The position numbers and the translations under genes were made by a program. A model generated the notes under the pieces. That model had not been told where the DNA came from. It worked only from the letters and a program-made list of their open reading frames with translations, and searched no databases. This document shows, one piece after another, positions 37,413 through 48,054 of a stretch of 64,000 bases of DNA. The stretch is taken from contig CAMYAM010000009.1 in the NCBI GenBank assembly GCA_947253875.1, positions 10,220 to 74,219 of the forward strand, given 5' to 3'. Each line of letters starts with the position of its first letter. Within the stretch, counting starts at the first letter, position 1. Source of the DNA: an uncultured Fastidiosipila sp. Its GTDB lineage: Bacteria; Bacillota; Clostridia; Saccharofermentanales; Fastidiosipilaceae.

Positions 37413-37439
37413 TTGGCAGTCTGATATCAAGAGTGCTAA
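37413..37439 (+). promoter_or_regulatory. CIRCE operator (HrcA binding site)
   Basis: TTGGCAGTC, 9 bases, GAGTGCTAA. The right arm is perfect against the consensus TTAGCACTC-N9-GAGTGCTAA; the left arm has two substitutions (A3 to G, C7 to G). HrcA should repress groESL through it. hrcA itself is not in the window. Confidence 0.9.
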
Positions 37440-37458
37440 AAAATAGGAGGTAATGAAT

Positions 37459-37755
37459 ATGACAATTAAACCAATAGGATTAAGAGTACTAATTAAAACT
37501 GTAGAAAACGATGAAAAAGAACAAACAACAAGCTTTGGCTTAGTTTTACCAGATTCCGCTAAAGAAAAACCAGAAGTAGCAGAAGTTGTTGCAGTAGGAG
37601 ATGGTAAAGATTCAGAAGGTAAAACTCACGATATGTTAGTCAAAGAGGGTGATCAAGTTATTGTTTCAAAATATGCCGGAACAAAAGTCACTGTTGATGA
37701 GATTGAGTATACTATCGTTGAGCGTGATGATATTCTTGCAAAAGTTGAAGCTTAA
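37459..37755 (+). CDS. groES: Co-chaperonin GroES
   Basis: GroES caps the GroEL cage. About 98 residues: TIKPIGLRVLIK at the N-terminus, a mobile loop region (EKEQTTSFGLVLPDSAKEKP), VVAVGDGK and GDQVIVSKYAGTKV. ATG 37459 is 8 bases after AGGAGG (37445-37450); the in-frame ATG 37453 is only 2 bases away from the site and adds two residues. It is controlled by the CIRCE operator upstream, with groEL 60 bases downstream. Confidence 0.97.
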   Translation: MTIKPIGLRVLIKTVENDEKEQTTSFGLVLPDSAKEKPEVAEVVAVGDGKDSEGKTHDMLVKEGDQVIVSKYAGTKVTVDEIEYTIVERDDILAKVEA

Positions 37756-37767
37756 TCCACTTAATAA

Positions 37768-39429
<1,662 letters not shown>

Positions 39430-39451
39430 TTTAGAGAAATCTAATTAACAT

Positions 39452-39498
39452 AAACTGATCTTTGATTAATAAATTTAATTAAAGGTCAGTTTTTTTGT
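39452..39498 (+). terminator. Rho-independent terminator after groEL
   Basis: AAACTGATCTTT (39452-39463) pairs with AAAGGTCAGTTT (39481-39492, one G-U), followed by a T-run. Confidence 0.9.
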
Positions 39499-39658
39499 CT
39501 TTTGATTTGACAATCAGTCTTTTTATCTTAAGGAAAAGTATGATATTATTTAATCTATTGTGTTTGTATTTTTTACAAATTAGTAATTAAATAAGTATAA
39601 AATTTGTATAAATTATTACTTATAAGTTTACTCATTTTAATGATAGAGGAGTTGGATT

Positions 39659-40192
39659 ATGTTTAATCAAGATGTTTTTATCGAACAATTAGTTAAAAGA
39701 CATAAATCAGGAAAAGATTACTTAATTATTGGACTATGTATTTTAGCTTATTTGCTATTAATTTTATTAGTATTTTTATTTATACAATATTTGATTTTCT
39801 TTGCATTATTAATTATTGCAGGGGCTGGTTGGGGTGTGTATACACTAATAACTAACAGAAATTTAGAATTTGAATATATATGTACAAATGGTCACATTGA
39901 CATTGATACTATCTATAACAAACGTAAACGTAAAAGAAAAGTCAGCATGAACTCCAAAAACATGGAAATTCTCGCACCTATTAGTGATCCAGCTTTTAGA
40001 AAATATTCAGAAGATAAGAGTTATAAAACTGTAGATTGCACAAGCAATACTGGTAATGCTGATGTATGGTTCTTCACTGGCAAATATAAGGAAAATATGG
40101 TTTTAGTTTTATTCGAACCTGAAGCTAGAATTATTGAAGACTGTAAGCGTTTCAACCCAAGAATAGTAAAATTTAATCCGATCCAAGGTTAA
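39659..40192 (+). CDS. DUF6106-like membrane protein
   Basis: 177 residues, with two adjacent hydrophobic segments (about 20-45 and 46-62) and a soluble C-terminal domain rich in aromatics and charge (LEFEYICTNGHIDIDTIYNK, RKRKVSMNSKNMEILAP). The pattern recalls DUF6106 of clostridia, from memory and not confirmed. Function unknown. AGAGGAG lies 8 bases before ATG 39659. It lies 26 bases upstream of the ABC ATPase gene and may belong to that operon. Confidence 0.65.
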   Translation: MFNQDVFIEQLVKRHKSGKDYLIIGLCILAYLLLILLVFLFIQYLIFFALLIIAGAGWGVYTLITNRNLEFEYICTNGHIDIDTIYNKRKRKRKVSMNSKNMEILAPISDPAFRKYSEDKSYKTVDCTSNTGNADVWFFTGKYKENMVLVLFEPEARIIEDCKRFNPRIVKFNPIQG

Positions 40193-40218
40193 TCTTAGGG
40201 TCTAGTAGGAGGAAGAGT

Positions 40219-41319
40219 ATGATTGAGATAAAGAATCTCGTCAAATACTATGGCGAAGTAAAAGCCGTAGATAATATTTCGTTTGATGTTAAAGCAGGCG
40301 AAGTTTTAGGTTTTTTAGGACCTAATGGTGCAGGTAAGAGTACCACTATGAATATTTTAACTGGAGCTATTTCGGCAAGTTCAGGTACAGTTAAAATTGA
40401 TGGTTTTGATATTTTAGAAGAGCCTGAAAAGGCTAAAGCAAAAGTTGGTTATTTGCCGGAACAACCACCCCTTTATACTGATATGACAGTTATGGAGTAT
40501 CTGACATTCATTGCGGACTTAAAATTAGTACCAAAAAGTGAACAACTTGATCATTTAGCAAAAATAATGACTCAACTTAAAATTACAGATGTTAGAAATC
40601 GTTTAATTAATAACCTATCTAAAGGTTACAAGCAACGTGTTGGTGTAGCCCAAGCCCTTGTTGGGGATCCTGATGTGATTATTTTAGACGAACCTACTGT
40701 AGGTCTTGATCCAAAGCAGATTAAAGATATAAGAAATGTAATAAGAAGTCTTGGTAAAAAGCATACAGTTATCATTTCATCACATATTTTATCTGAGATC
40801 CAAGCTACTTGCGATAGAGTTGTAATTATCGCAAACGGTAAATTAGCATATCAAAGCGATATTAATGCTCTTGGAGAAGTTGTAGGTGATAACAATAAGG
40901 TTGAGATCACAGTCCAAAACAATGCTGATTCAGCCTATAGATTACTAAAAACATTTTCAGAAATAAAAAATGTAGAGAGAATAAGCAAATCTAGAGGTGA
41001 AACTGTATTAATCTATGAAACTGCTCCTGAAATTGATATTAGGGAAAAAGTGTTTAAAGCTTTCGCTGATTCAAAACTCACAATGTTAGGAATGAGAGAA
41101 GTTAATGCTACTTTAGAAGATATTTTCTTAAAAGTAACAAATAGGAGTTACGTCCATACCTTAGATGAGCACGAAGCAGAACTTGAAGAAGAAGAATTAG
41201 ACCAATGGGACCAAGCTCAACTAGCAGCGAAAGATAAGAATAGCACAGTCAAAGAAGAGATTGATTCGACTATGATTTCCGATGAAGACTCCAGCGCTGA
41301 TATTAAGGAGGATAAGTAA
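40219..41319 (+). CDS. ABC transporter ATP-binding protein (gliding-type/multidrug exporter-like)
   Basis: 366 residues. Walker A is GPNGAGKST (36-44), Q-loop in LPEQPPLYTDM, signature LSKGYKQRVGVAQAL, Walker B VIILDEPTVGLDP and switch His in VIISSHIL. After residue 230 comes a DUF4162-like region and then an acidic low-complexity tail (about 315-366). It has the CcmA/GldA type architecture. The next gene, a permease, begins one base after the stop, so the ATPase and permease form one transporter. Confidence 0.92.
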   Translation: MIEIKNLVKYYGEVKAVDNISFDVKAGEVLGFLGPNGAGKSTTMNILTGAISASSGTVKIDGFDILEEPEKAKAKVGYLPEQPPLYTDMTVMEYLTFIADLKLVPKSEQLDHLAKIMTQLKITDVRNRLINNLSKGYKQRVGVAQALVGDPDVIILDEPTVGLDPKQIKDIRNVIRSLGKKHTVIISSHILSEIQATCDRVVIIANGKLAYQSDINALGEVVGDNNKVEITVQNNADSAYRLLKTFSEIKNVERISKSRGETVLIYETAPEIDIREKVFKAFADSKLTMLGMREVNATLEDIFLKVTNRSYVHTLDEHEAELEEEELDQWDQAQLAAKDKNSTVKEEIDSTMISDEDSSADIKEDK

Positions 41320-41320
41320 A

Positions 41321-42106
41321 ATGTCAAGAATTTGGACAATAGCAAAAAGAGAATTTAAGAGTTATTTTAAATCACCTATTGGATGGGTGCTCTTTGCAAT
41401 ATATGCTTTAGTATCAGGTTTTTATTATTCCTTATTATTATCATATAACTATGTAGACACATCTGCAGTTCTTAACTTTATGCGTGGATTATTTATGGTT
41501 TTAATTCCGATAATGACAATGAGAACTTTTTCATCCGAAAAATTGAATGGAACTGAAATTTTATACCAAACATCGCCTGCGAGTACAATGCAAGTAGTTA
41601 TTGGAAAGTATCTTGGTGTTTCACTTATGTTCCTATTAATTAGTTCAGTTAATTTGGTTTATGTAATGATTACTCTTTCATTCAATGGTTTAGTTGATTT
41701 CAAATATTGGGGAACATTAATCGCTTACCTATTGACTGGATTAGCTTATATAGCAATTGGTTTATTTGCATCAGCACTCACTACTAGCCAGGTAATTGCA
41801 GCTATTATTTCCTTTGTTATTTTTGTAGGTTTTGAAGTCTTTACTTCTATAAGCAAGATCATCGGCTCAGGAATAAGCTCAATAATTAATTTCCTTGATT
41901 TTCCTGACGCTATACCTGCAGCAAGTGAAGCAAACATAGGTAAGGCTGTATCAACTGGTCTGGACTGGCTTAACCCAGCTACAAAGTTAGCAGGATTTGC
42001 TAAAGGTACATTTGATCTTGTGGCAGTTGTTTATTTTATAAGCATGATAATCCTGTTCTTATACGTGACTGCACAAATTAATGAAAGTTCACGTTGGAAA
42101 CAATAG
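41321..42106 (+). CDS. ABC transporter permease (GldF-like, ABC-2 type)
   Basis: 261 residues from ATG 41321 (AAGGAGGATAAGTAAA upstream). About six hydrophobic segments are separated by short loops, with the ABC-2 N-terminus WTIAKREFKSYFKSPIGWVLF and TMRTFSSEKLNGTEILYQTSP after the second helix, both typical of GldF-type permeases. It pairs with the ATPase just before it. It overlaps nothing, but the following auxiliary gene starts 14 bases later. Substrate unknown. Confidence 0.9.
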   Translation: MSRIWTIAKREFKSYFKSPIGWVLFAIYALVSGFYYSLLLSYNYVDTSAVLNFMRGLFMVLIPIMTMRTFSSEKLNGTEILYQTSPASTMQVVIGKYLGVSLMFLLISSVNLVYVMITLSFNGLVDFKYWGTLIAYLLTGLAYIAIGLFASALTTSQVIAAIISFVIFVGFEVFTSISKIIGSGISSIINFLDFPDAIPAASEANIGKAVSTGLDWLNPATKLAGFAKGTFDLVAVVYFISMIILFLYVTAQINESSRWKQ

Positions 42107-42119
42107 GAGAGTGATAAAT

Positions 42120-43613
42120 ATGAGTAAAAAGACAAAAGAAAAAATTATAGTTGACTCTAGAAATAAAAAATTAAGAAATGCTGCTGTTATTTCAGTAATT
42201 GTTTTAGCAGTAATTTTACTACTATTCAATGTAATTCTAGAACAAGCATTTGGTAATGCCTTAGAGTTTGACTGGACAGAAAATAAAATTTCTACTATAG
42301 GTGATACTACTAAGAATATTTTGAATGAAAATGATAAAAAAATTAATATAACTGTATTGGCTACAGAAGAAAATTTCGGCGGTAGCAGTGCTCAAACGTT
42401 TAACTTTTTACCTAAGTTATTAGGTGAGTATCACGATATGGGTAAAGGTAAAATAAATGTTAGATTTATTGATCCTGTTCAAAATCCAAATATCATAGAA
42501 GAATTAGACCCACAAAAGGTACACAATTTACAACAACATCAAATAGTAGTGTCCAATGAAGATCATTCTAAGATCAAAGTTTTATCTTCTAATGATCTAG
42601 TAAAAACTGAGAGACAAGGATATCAGATGTATATTTCAGGATATACAGCAGAAGAAGCTTTGACAGGTGCGATTAAATTTGTAAGTTCTGAAAATACCCC
42701 TGTAGTATATGTTACAACAGGTCATGGTGAAGCTAAAATTGATCAAAATTATACAATTCTTCGCACAATGCTTGAAAGAAACAATTACTTAGTAAAAGAT
42801 TTAAATACAACTGTCGAATCCTCTATACCTGAAGATGCAACAATTTTATTGATGCTTAACCCAACAACTGATATTACTGTTAATGAAACTGATAGTTACC
42901 TTAAATATCTAAAAGCAGGTGGTAGTTTATATGTTATGAGTGATTATTCAAATACAGTATTTAACAACTTAAATACTGTTCTAAATGAATTTAACCTAAA
43001 AATTACCAATGATAGAGTTAAAGAAAGTGTTGAAAATACTCATAGCAATAATGAATATAGATTCAATGCAAAAATTAGTAAAAATCCTCTTTATCCTGAT
43101 GATGCGAACATTGATTTTGTAGTAACTGAAAATGTAAGAGCTATCACAACTGCTGATAACAATAAAGATTGGATTGAAACACATTCAGTAATTGAAACTG
43201 GTAAAGAAGCTTATACTGAAAAGAATGGAAACCCTAAAGACCTTTCTGTCCCAGGAGTACAAAATGTAGCAATGTATGGTGTTAACAAAGGATACCTTGA
43301 TGATTCAGTACGTACTTCTGCTAAAGTTGCGGTATTTGGTTCTGCTACAATGTTTAGTGATAAAGTACTTTCACAAGTTATGGTTAACTCTGGAAACTAT
43401 GTATTATTATTCTTCTCAGTTAATAAAGTAGCTGGTATTGAGAATTTACAAGGTGAAAAGTTACTAATTAAACCTAAACCAGTTGTGAATTATAACATCG
43501 TAGCCAAGAATCAAAACAGTACAAAATTAGCGGGATTCTTTACCATGATTGGTATTCCAGCAATCTTACTAATTATTGCACTAGTAGTATATAGAAGAAG
43601 AAGAAATCTATAA
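42120..43613 (+). CDS. GldG-like ABC transporter auxiliary protein
   Basis: 497 residues, with an N-terminal transmembrane helix (about 20-42), a large extracytoplasmic region and a C-terminal helix (GFFTMIGIPAILLIIALVVY) followed by RRRR. The soluble part contains the family GldG/ABC_transp_aux-type motifs FDWTENKISTIGDTTKNIL, VVYVTTGHGEAKI and YLKAGGSLYVMSDYS. In gliding bacteroidetes GldFG act with GldA; here there is no gliding machinery, so an envelope transport role is inferred. The start is ATG 42120 with AGGAGA upstream. Confidence 0.85.
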   Translation: MSKKTKEKIIVDSRNKKLRNAAVISVIVLAVILLLFNVILEQAFGNALEFDWTENKISTIGDTTKNILNENDKKINITVLATEENFGGSSAQTFNFLPKLLGEYHDMGKGKINVRFIDPVQNPNIIEELDPQKVHNLQQHQIVVSNEDHSKIKVLSSNDLVKTERQGYQMYISGYTAEEALTGAIKFVSSENTPVVYVTTGHGEAKIDQNYTILRTMLERNNYLVKDLNTTVESSIPEDATILLMLNPTTDITVNETDSYLKYLKAGGSLYVMSDYSNTVFNNLNTVLNEFNLKITNDRVKESVENTHSNNEYRFNAKISKNPLYPDDANIDFVVTENVRAITTADNNKDWIETHSVIETGKEAYTEKNGNPKDLSVPGVQNVAMYGVNKGYLDDSVRTSAKVAVFGSATMFSDKVLSQVMVNSGNYVLLFFSVNKVAGIENLQGEKLLIKPKPVVNYNIVAKNQNSTKLAGFFTMIGIPAILLIIALVVYRRRRNL

Positions 43614-43635
43614 TAGAGAAAAATTAGGTGATCAA

Positions 43636-45321
43636 ATGAAAAAAATTAAAAATTTAATCATTATGATTATTGTCTTGGTTGTTCTCATTGCAGCTTTTGC
43701 ACTTTGGAAACTTTTTGGTTCAAGTAGTAATGGTGAAAGAAATGAAACAAGTAATACCAGTGTAAAATCAGAAGCTTTAATTTCATTAAATATTAAAGAT
43801 GTAAATAAAATTGAAGTAAAGAATGAAAAAGGTACGCTATTACTTAATAGTGAAAAGGTCAAAGTTAATAATGAATCTGAAAGTTCAGAAACAAAAGGTA
43901 CAACTTTAGCTGTAACTGGATCAGCAAAAGAAGGTAAAGATAAAACAAAAAGCACTTGGAAATTAGCAAATGCAAAGTATCCTAATATTGATCAACAGAA
44001 GGTTGAAAAATTAGGTAATGTTTTGCTAACTATTACTACTACAGATGAGGTAAATCTAAGTGCAGAAACTAACTTAGCTGACTATGGGATTGAAAATTCA
44101 AAAGCTGAAGTGAAATATATTTTGAACTCAGGTGAAGAAATCAGGGTTACTCTTGGCGATAAAGCACCTTCTAAGGGTGTAAACAATCACTACATTTATA
44201 ATCACAAAACTAAAAGATTAGCAATTGCTTCAGCAGTTGTAGATCAGATTTTATCTGGCCAACTAGATTTATTAAATGAAAATATTTTCAATGAAAATGC
44301 AAATCAAATTACAAAATTAGTCTTAGAGAGATCTAATGATAAATATAAACTTGAAGCTGAATCTAAGAAAGTTTTCAACGAAGAAACAGGAGATGTTAAA
44401 ACGCTTGAGTGGACAATAACTAATCCTGTAACCTGGAAAGGAAATAACACAAATCTTAATAATTTGGTAAATCAAGCATTAGAGTTAAAAGCGACTAAAT
44501 ACATTGCAATTAGTAATAATCAGGATTTGGCTAAGTACGGATTAGACAAAGCCCAATATAAATTAAGTTTAGTTAATGAAAAATCAGAAAGCAAAACTTT
44601 ATTGGTAGGAGCAAGTTCTAATAACGAGACTTATGCTAGTTTTGAAGGTTCTAATCTTGCTTTCACTTTTGCCAATAATTCATTGACAAATATAGGCTCA
44701 AAGCAAATGGACTTTTTTGATAACTTTGCAGCATTAGTTAATATAGAGAACGTAGGCGAGTTGACTCTAAAAACACCAGATCAAGAATACATTTCTAAAA
44801 TATACTATCCTAATACGGAAGAAACTGAAGCTGCAAAAGCAAAAGGGTTCAAGAAACCTGATCCAGTTTATACTCTAAATGGTCGTTATGCTTTCGTTAA
44901 AAATGATAAAGACGATAATTTGTTTAGTAGGTATTACCAAACATTAATAGGTATCTTTGTAAATAACATTGATCTTGATGTAAATGTCGAGAATGTACTT
45001 AATAAAGAATCTGTATTCTCAATCAACTATAAAATGCGTCATGAAAACATGGGAGATATTAACTTAGAGTTTAAGGAGAGAGATGATAGAACCTTCTATA
45101 TTGTAAAGAATGGTGAGTATACAGGCTTCTATTGTTTAAAAGCAGACTTCTACGAGAGTAAAAGTATAAGGTCACCTGGAGTTCTAAATGGTGTAAATCA
45201 ATTAATTAAGGAAATGGATAAACAAAAGACAGAAACTGTTGATGAAGCAAGATTTAATGAGCTTAAAGAACTTATTCCAGATCCTGAAGCAAAAAATACT
45301 AGCGCAAGCACAAATAAGTAA
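43636..45321 (+). CDS. DUF4340-domain membrane-anchored protein
   Basis: 561 residues. An N-terminal helix (about 5-24, LIIMIIVLVVLIAAFALWK) is followed by a long Lys-, Asn- and Glu-rich extracytoplasmic domain with a first DUF4340-type repeat (VNKIEVKNEKGTLLLN, NLADYGIENSKAEVKYIL, GDKAPSKGVNNHYIY) and a second one after about residue 220 (LAKYGLDKAQYKLSLVN). It follows the GldG-like gene by 22 bases. DUF4340 proteins commonly accompany such ABC systems; molecular role unknown. Confidence 0.82.
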   Translation: MKKIKNLIIMIIVLVVLIAAFALWKLFGSSSNGERNETSNTSVKSEALISLNIKDVNKIEVKNEKGTLLLNSEKVKVNNESESSETKGTTLAVTGSAKEGKDKTKSTWKLANAKYPNIDQQKVEKLGNVLLTITTTDEVNLSAETNLADYGIENSKAEVKYILNSGEEIRVTLGDKAPSKGVNNHYIYNHKTKRLAIASAVVDQILSGQLDLLNENIFNENANQITKLVLERSNDKYKLEAESKKVFNEETGDVKTLEWTITNPVTWKGNNTNLNNLVNQALELKATKYIAISNNQDLAKYGLDKAQYKLSLVNEKSESKTLLVGASSNNETYASFEGSNLAFTFANNSLTNIGSKQMDFFDNFAALVNIENVGELTLKTPDQEYISKIYYPNTEETEAAKAKGFKKPDPVYTLNGRYAFVKNDKDDNLFSRYYQTLIGIFVNNIDLDVNVENVLNKESVFSINYKMRHENMGDINLEFKERDDRTFYIVKNGEYTGFYCLKADFYESKSIRSPGVLNGVNQLIKEMDKQKTETVDEARFNELKELIPDPEAKNTSASTNK

Positions 45322-45347
45322 TTAATATTACAAAACTTGAAAAATTC

Positions 45348-45379
45348 ACGAAAGCTTTAGTTTTTACTAAGGCTTTCGT
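45348..45379 (+). promoter_or_regulatory. 14-bp hairpin directly before a start codon
   Basis: ACGAAAGCTTTAGT (45348-45361), loop TTTT, ACTAAGGCTTTCGT (45366-45379), one G-U only. No T-tract follows; the next bases ATTATAATGAAT contain a TATAAT (45382-45387) and the ATG at 45386. It could be a terminator for the upstream operon or an element controlling the downstream gene. Confidence 0.75.
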
Positions 45380-45385
45380 ATTATA

Positions 45386-46594
45386 ATGAATAGCATGAGT
45401 AGAAATAGTATGAACAAAAATCTTAATCAAAGCAAAATAAAAATACTTCAAGATAGTGGTAAAGTTTTTTTACTAAGTGTTTTTATGTCATTTTTTATCT
45501 TAGTGATTCTTGTCTTGTTAATATTTTTACCTGAAAGTTTATATTTATCTGGCAAGCAAGATAAGACAAATCAACTTTCTCTAGCAAGTGATACCTTATT
45601 TACTATAGATAGTAGTAGGGCAAGGAATATGAGTGTCTTTGCTAACAGATATATTCTAGAATTACGAAATGAAAATCTTAATTTTTTATCATTTCAAGGT
45701 GAAGTTGAATCTTCTTACTCAATTAATAATGATAATGCAAAATTGGAATTTAACGATAAATACGCTCTTGTCAGTGATCTTAACGGTTTTAACTATTATC
45801 TTTTCACTGAAAAAGGTTTAGTCTATGAAGGTAGAAGTACTGAGAAAATTTTATATTCAGCAGTATCCAATAAAGGTTATGTTGCTTTGATTTTAGATAC
45901 TTATGATAGTAAAGGTATGGTCAGAGTTTTGGATCCTAATGGTAAGCACATTTTAGATTATAAACTACGCGAAAGAATTCGTTCTGGCTACCCAATTTCC
46001 TTGTGCTTTAATCCTGACTCAAGCCAGATTTTTATTAATATTATAAATTTAGATGGTGCTCATATTCAGACGCATATTCACTCAATTGATTTGAGTACAT
46101 TACATATTGAAACACATTTGAATTTAGTATCTACATTAGCTCTACCTAAAATATATTCACCAGATAAAAACCTAGTAGCACTTTCTAGTGATACTAATTT
46201 TGTATTGAGTAATTTATATGATATTAGTTCAAAAACTAAATTTAAGGAGATTAAAGATTTAAGCTTAACAAAAGATGAAGTGTATTTTTTAGCAAAAGTT
46301 GAAGACAATGATGAGTTTTCAATTTTTTCAGTCAAATACTCAGAGCTATTAGATAAAAAGAACGGTGAGCAACCAAAAATTAATGGTCCTTTAAATGTAG
46401 GTGAAACACCATATTTAGTTAAAAGTGGCTCTGATTATACTGCTGTTGCTGCTAAAAATGGTATCTATATCATTTCAAATAATAATTCATTTTTCTATGA
46501 AATGGGAAATATAGAAGTCATTGAAATGGATTTTATTAACAAAAAACAAGTGCTTTTAGTTTGTAAAGACGGCGTTAGACTAGTTAATATTTAA
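45386..46594 (+). CDS. DUF5711-like membrane-anchored protein with beta-propeller-like repeats
   Basis: About 402 residues (399 or 394 if starting at ATG 45395 or 45410). A single transmembrane helix (about residues 30-52) is followed by an extracytoplasmic domain with repeated strand patterns (RYILELRNENLNFLSF, YALVSDLNGFNYYLF, GKHILDYKLRERI), like a degenerate WD40/YncE propeller; it resembles DUF5711 as I remember it. No ribosome-binding site precedes any candidate start. A TATAAT at 45382-45387 would place transcription near 45395, compatible with a leaderless mRNA. It is followed by a CYTH gene. Confidence 0.65.
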   Translation: MNSMSRNSMNKNLNQSKIKILQDSGKVFLLSVFMSFFILVILVLLIFLPESLYLSGKQDKTNQLSLASDTLFTIDSSRARNMSVFANRYILELRNENLNFLSFQGEVESSYSINNDNAKLEFNDKYALVSDLNGFNYYLFTEKGLVYEGRSTEKILYSAVSNKGYVALILDTYDSKGMVRVLDPNGKHILDYKLRERIRSGYPISLCFNPDSSQIFINIINLDGAHIQTHIHSIDLSTLHIETHLNLVSTLALPKIYSPDKNLVALSSDTNFVLSNLYDISSKTKFKEIKDLSLTKDEVYFLAKVEDNDEFSIFSVKYSELLDKKNGEQPKINGPLNVGETPYLVKSGSDYTAVAAKNGIYIISNNNSFFYEMGNIEVIEMDFINKKQVLLVCKDGVRLVNI

Positions 46595-46618
46595 TATCAA
46601 AAGGATATTTTTGAAAAT

Positions 46619-47269
46619 ATGGAAGTTGAATATAAGTTTTATTTAAAATCAAAAACATACCTTAAAGAATTATTGAAATCTAATTTTTGGGATGAATTCA
46701 ATTCGGATCCATGGACTAAACACCATTTTATTGCTAAATATTTTGATACAGAAGATCTTGCATTATCTAATAATAAATTTAGTTTAAGAATTAGGAAAGA
46801 AGACGATAAAAATATTTTGACAGTAAAAACTCCAAAATTAGGATCTGAGAATGGAGCTCTTAGTCGAAGAGAAGAATGGAATTTTGTTTGGAATCAAGAT
46901 AACCCAAATATCCGTTGCTTAATTGGTTTGCTGGAGAATGAATTGGAAGAGCAATATATAGACTTACTTAAGTCCATAGAAGATCAAGAATTATTCGCCA
47001 ATATGACAACTGATGTTTGTAGATTTAAAAAAAATGTTTTTTTATCTGAAACTCAGATTGAGGTTGTTCTTGATTCAGGTAAGCTTTTTGGTGGTAAGCT
47101 TAGTGACGATATAAAAGAAATAGAATTAGAATTAATTTCCGGTGATGAATCTAAATTAATTGAATTGACAGATCTACTAAAGCAAAGATTTGAGTTTAAA
47201 GACGGTAGCAAAAGTAAAATGCAAAGATGCTTTGAACTATTAAAAAAATCAAGGCAATTGCAAAATTAG
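46619..47269 (+). CDS. CYTH-domain protein (triphosphate tunnel metalloenzyme family)
   Basis: 216 residues. It begins with the CYTH signature MEVEYKFYLK (the ExExK-like element), followed by RIRKEDDKNILTVKTPK, REEWNF and C-terminal EIELELISGDESKL. The charged residues line the tunnel in known structures and bind triphosphate with divalent metal. Bacterial members act as inorganic triphosphatase or thiamine triphosphatase; the substrate is not decidable here. AAGGA lies 13 bases before ATG 46619, rather far away. It lies between a DUF5711-like gene and a lipoprotein isomerase. Confidence 0.85.
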   Translation: MEVEYKFYLKSKTYLKELLKSNFWDEFNSDPWTKHHFIAKYFDTEDLALSNNKFSLRIRKEDDKNILTVKTPKLGSENGALSRREEWNFVWNQDNPNIRCLIGLLENELEEQYIDLLKSIEDQELFANMTTDVCRFKKNVFLSETQIEVVLDSGKLFGGKLSDDIKEIELELISGDESKLIELTDLLKQRFEFKDGSKSKMQRCFELLKKSRQLQN

Positions 47270-47353
47270 TTATATGAATATATATATTAAAATTTTGCTT
47301 TATTTTACATATTAATTTATATTTTAATAATGTAATATAAAAAAGGAGATTAT

Positions 47354-47950
47354 ATGAAAAAATCATTACTTAATATATTTTTAGCAGTGTTACTGCTTTT
47401 CAGTATCACAGCTTGTAGTAAAAAAGAGGAGCACAAAATGACAAAAGAAGTAACAAATTTAGTTCAAATAACAATGGAAGATAACAGCAAAGTTCTAATT
47501 GAGTTATATCCAGAAAAAGCACCTATAACTGTAAAGAATTTCCAAGATTTAGTATCTAAAGGTTTCTATAACGGTTTAACATTCCATAGAATAGTTCCAG
47601 GATTCGTTGTTCAAGGTGGAGATCCAAAAGGTGATGGAACTGGTGGTCCAGGATATAATATTTTCGGTGAATTTGCAGAAAATTCTTATCCAGAAAATGA
47701 CCTAAAACATGTTAAAGGTGCAGTTGCAATGGCAAGAGCTATGCATCCTGACTCAGCAGGTTCACAATTTTATATTACAGTTGATCCTCAACCAAACCTT
47801 GATGGTAGCTATGCAGTATTTGGTCAAGTTATAGAAGGTATGGACACTGTAGAAAAGATTGTTTCAGATTATGAAGCAGCTGCAAAACGTGGAGAAAAAT
47901 ATGTTCCTGTTATGAAATCTCTTGATTTTATAGCTAAGGATGTTAAGTAA
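47354..47950 (+). CDS. Cyclophilin-type peptidyl-prolyl isomerase lipoprotein
   Basis: 198 residues. A lipoprotein signal peptide (KKSLLNIFLAVLLLFSITAC) puts the acylated Cys at residue 21, so the protein is anchored outside the membrane. The cyclophilin domain follows: GFYNGLTFHRIVPGFVVQGGD, GTGGPGYNIFGEF, GAVAMARAMHPDSAGSQFYI and SYAVFGQVIEGMDTVEKI. Catalytic Arg of FHRI and Phe/Gln of QGGD-SQF are present. It is predicted to fold exported proteins. AAAGGAG precedes ATG 47354. A shared convergent terminator zone follows. Confidence 0.94.
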   Translation: MKKSLLNIFLAVLLLFSITACSKKEEHKMTKEVTNLVQITMEDNSKVLIELYPEKAPITVKNFQDLVSKGFYNGLTFHRIVPGFVVQGGDPKGDGTGGPGYNIFGEFAENSYPENDLKHVKGAVAMARAMHPDSAGSQFYITVDPQPNLDGSYAVFGQVIEGMDTVEKIVSDYEAAAKRGEKYVPVMKSLDFIAKDVK

Positions 47951-47983
47951 AGCATTTGCTAACATAAGATAATTAAAACAAAA

Positions 47984-48014
47984 ATAAAGCAGAAGCAACA
48001 AGTTTCTGCTTTAT
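47984..48014. terminator. Hairpin terminator between convergent genes (plus-strand isomerase side)
   Basis: ATAAAGCAGAA (47984-47994) pairs with TTTCTGCTTTAT (48003-48014). It is roughly symmetric, so it could serve both strands. Confidence 0.7.
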
Positions 48015-48021
48015 GATATGA

Positions 48022-48046
48022 CCCCAAAGAGTTAAGCTTTTTGGGG
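48022..48046. terminator. Second hairpin terminator, near the ABC-F 3' end
   Basis: CCCCAAA (48022-48028) pairs with TTTGGGG (48040-48046); AG/CT extend the helix inside. On the plus strand it is followed by TTATTTC. It lies 9 bases beyond the minus-strand ABC-F stop codon. Confidence 0.65.
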
Positions 48047-48054
48047 TTATTTCA

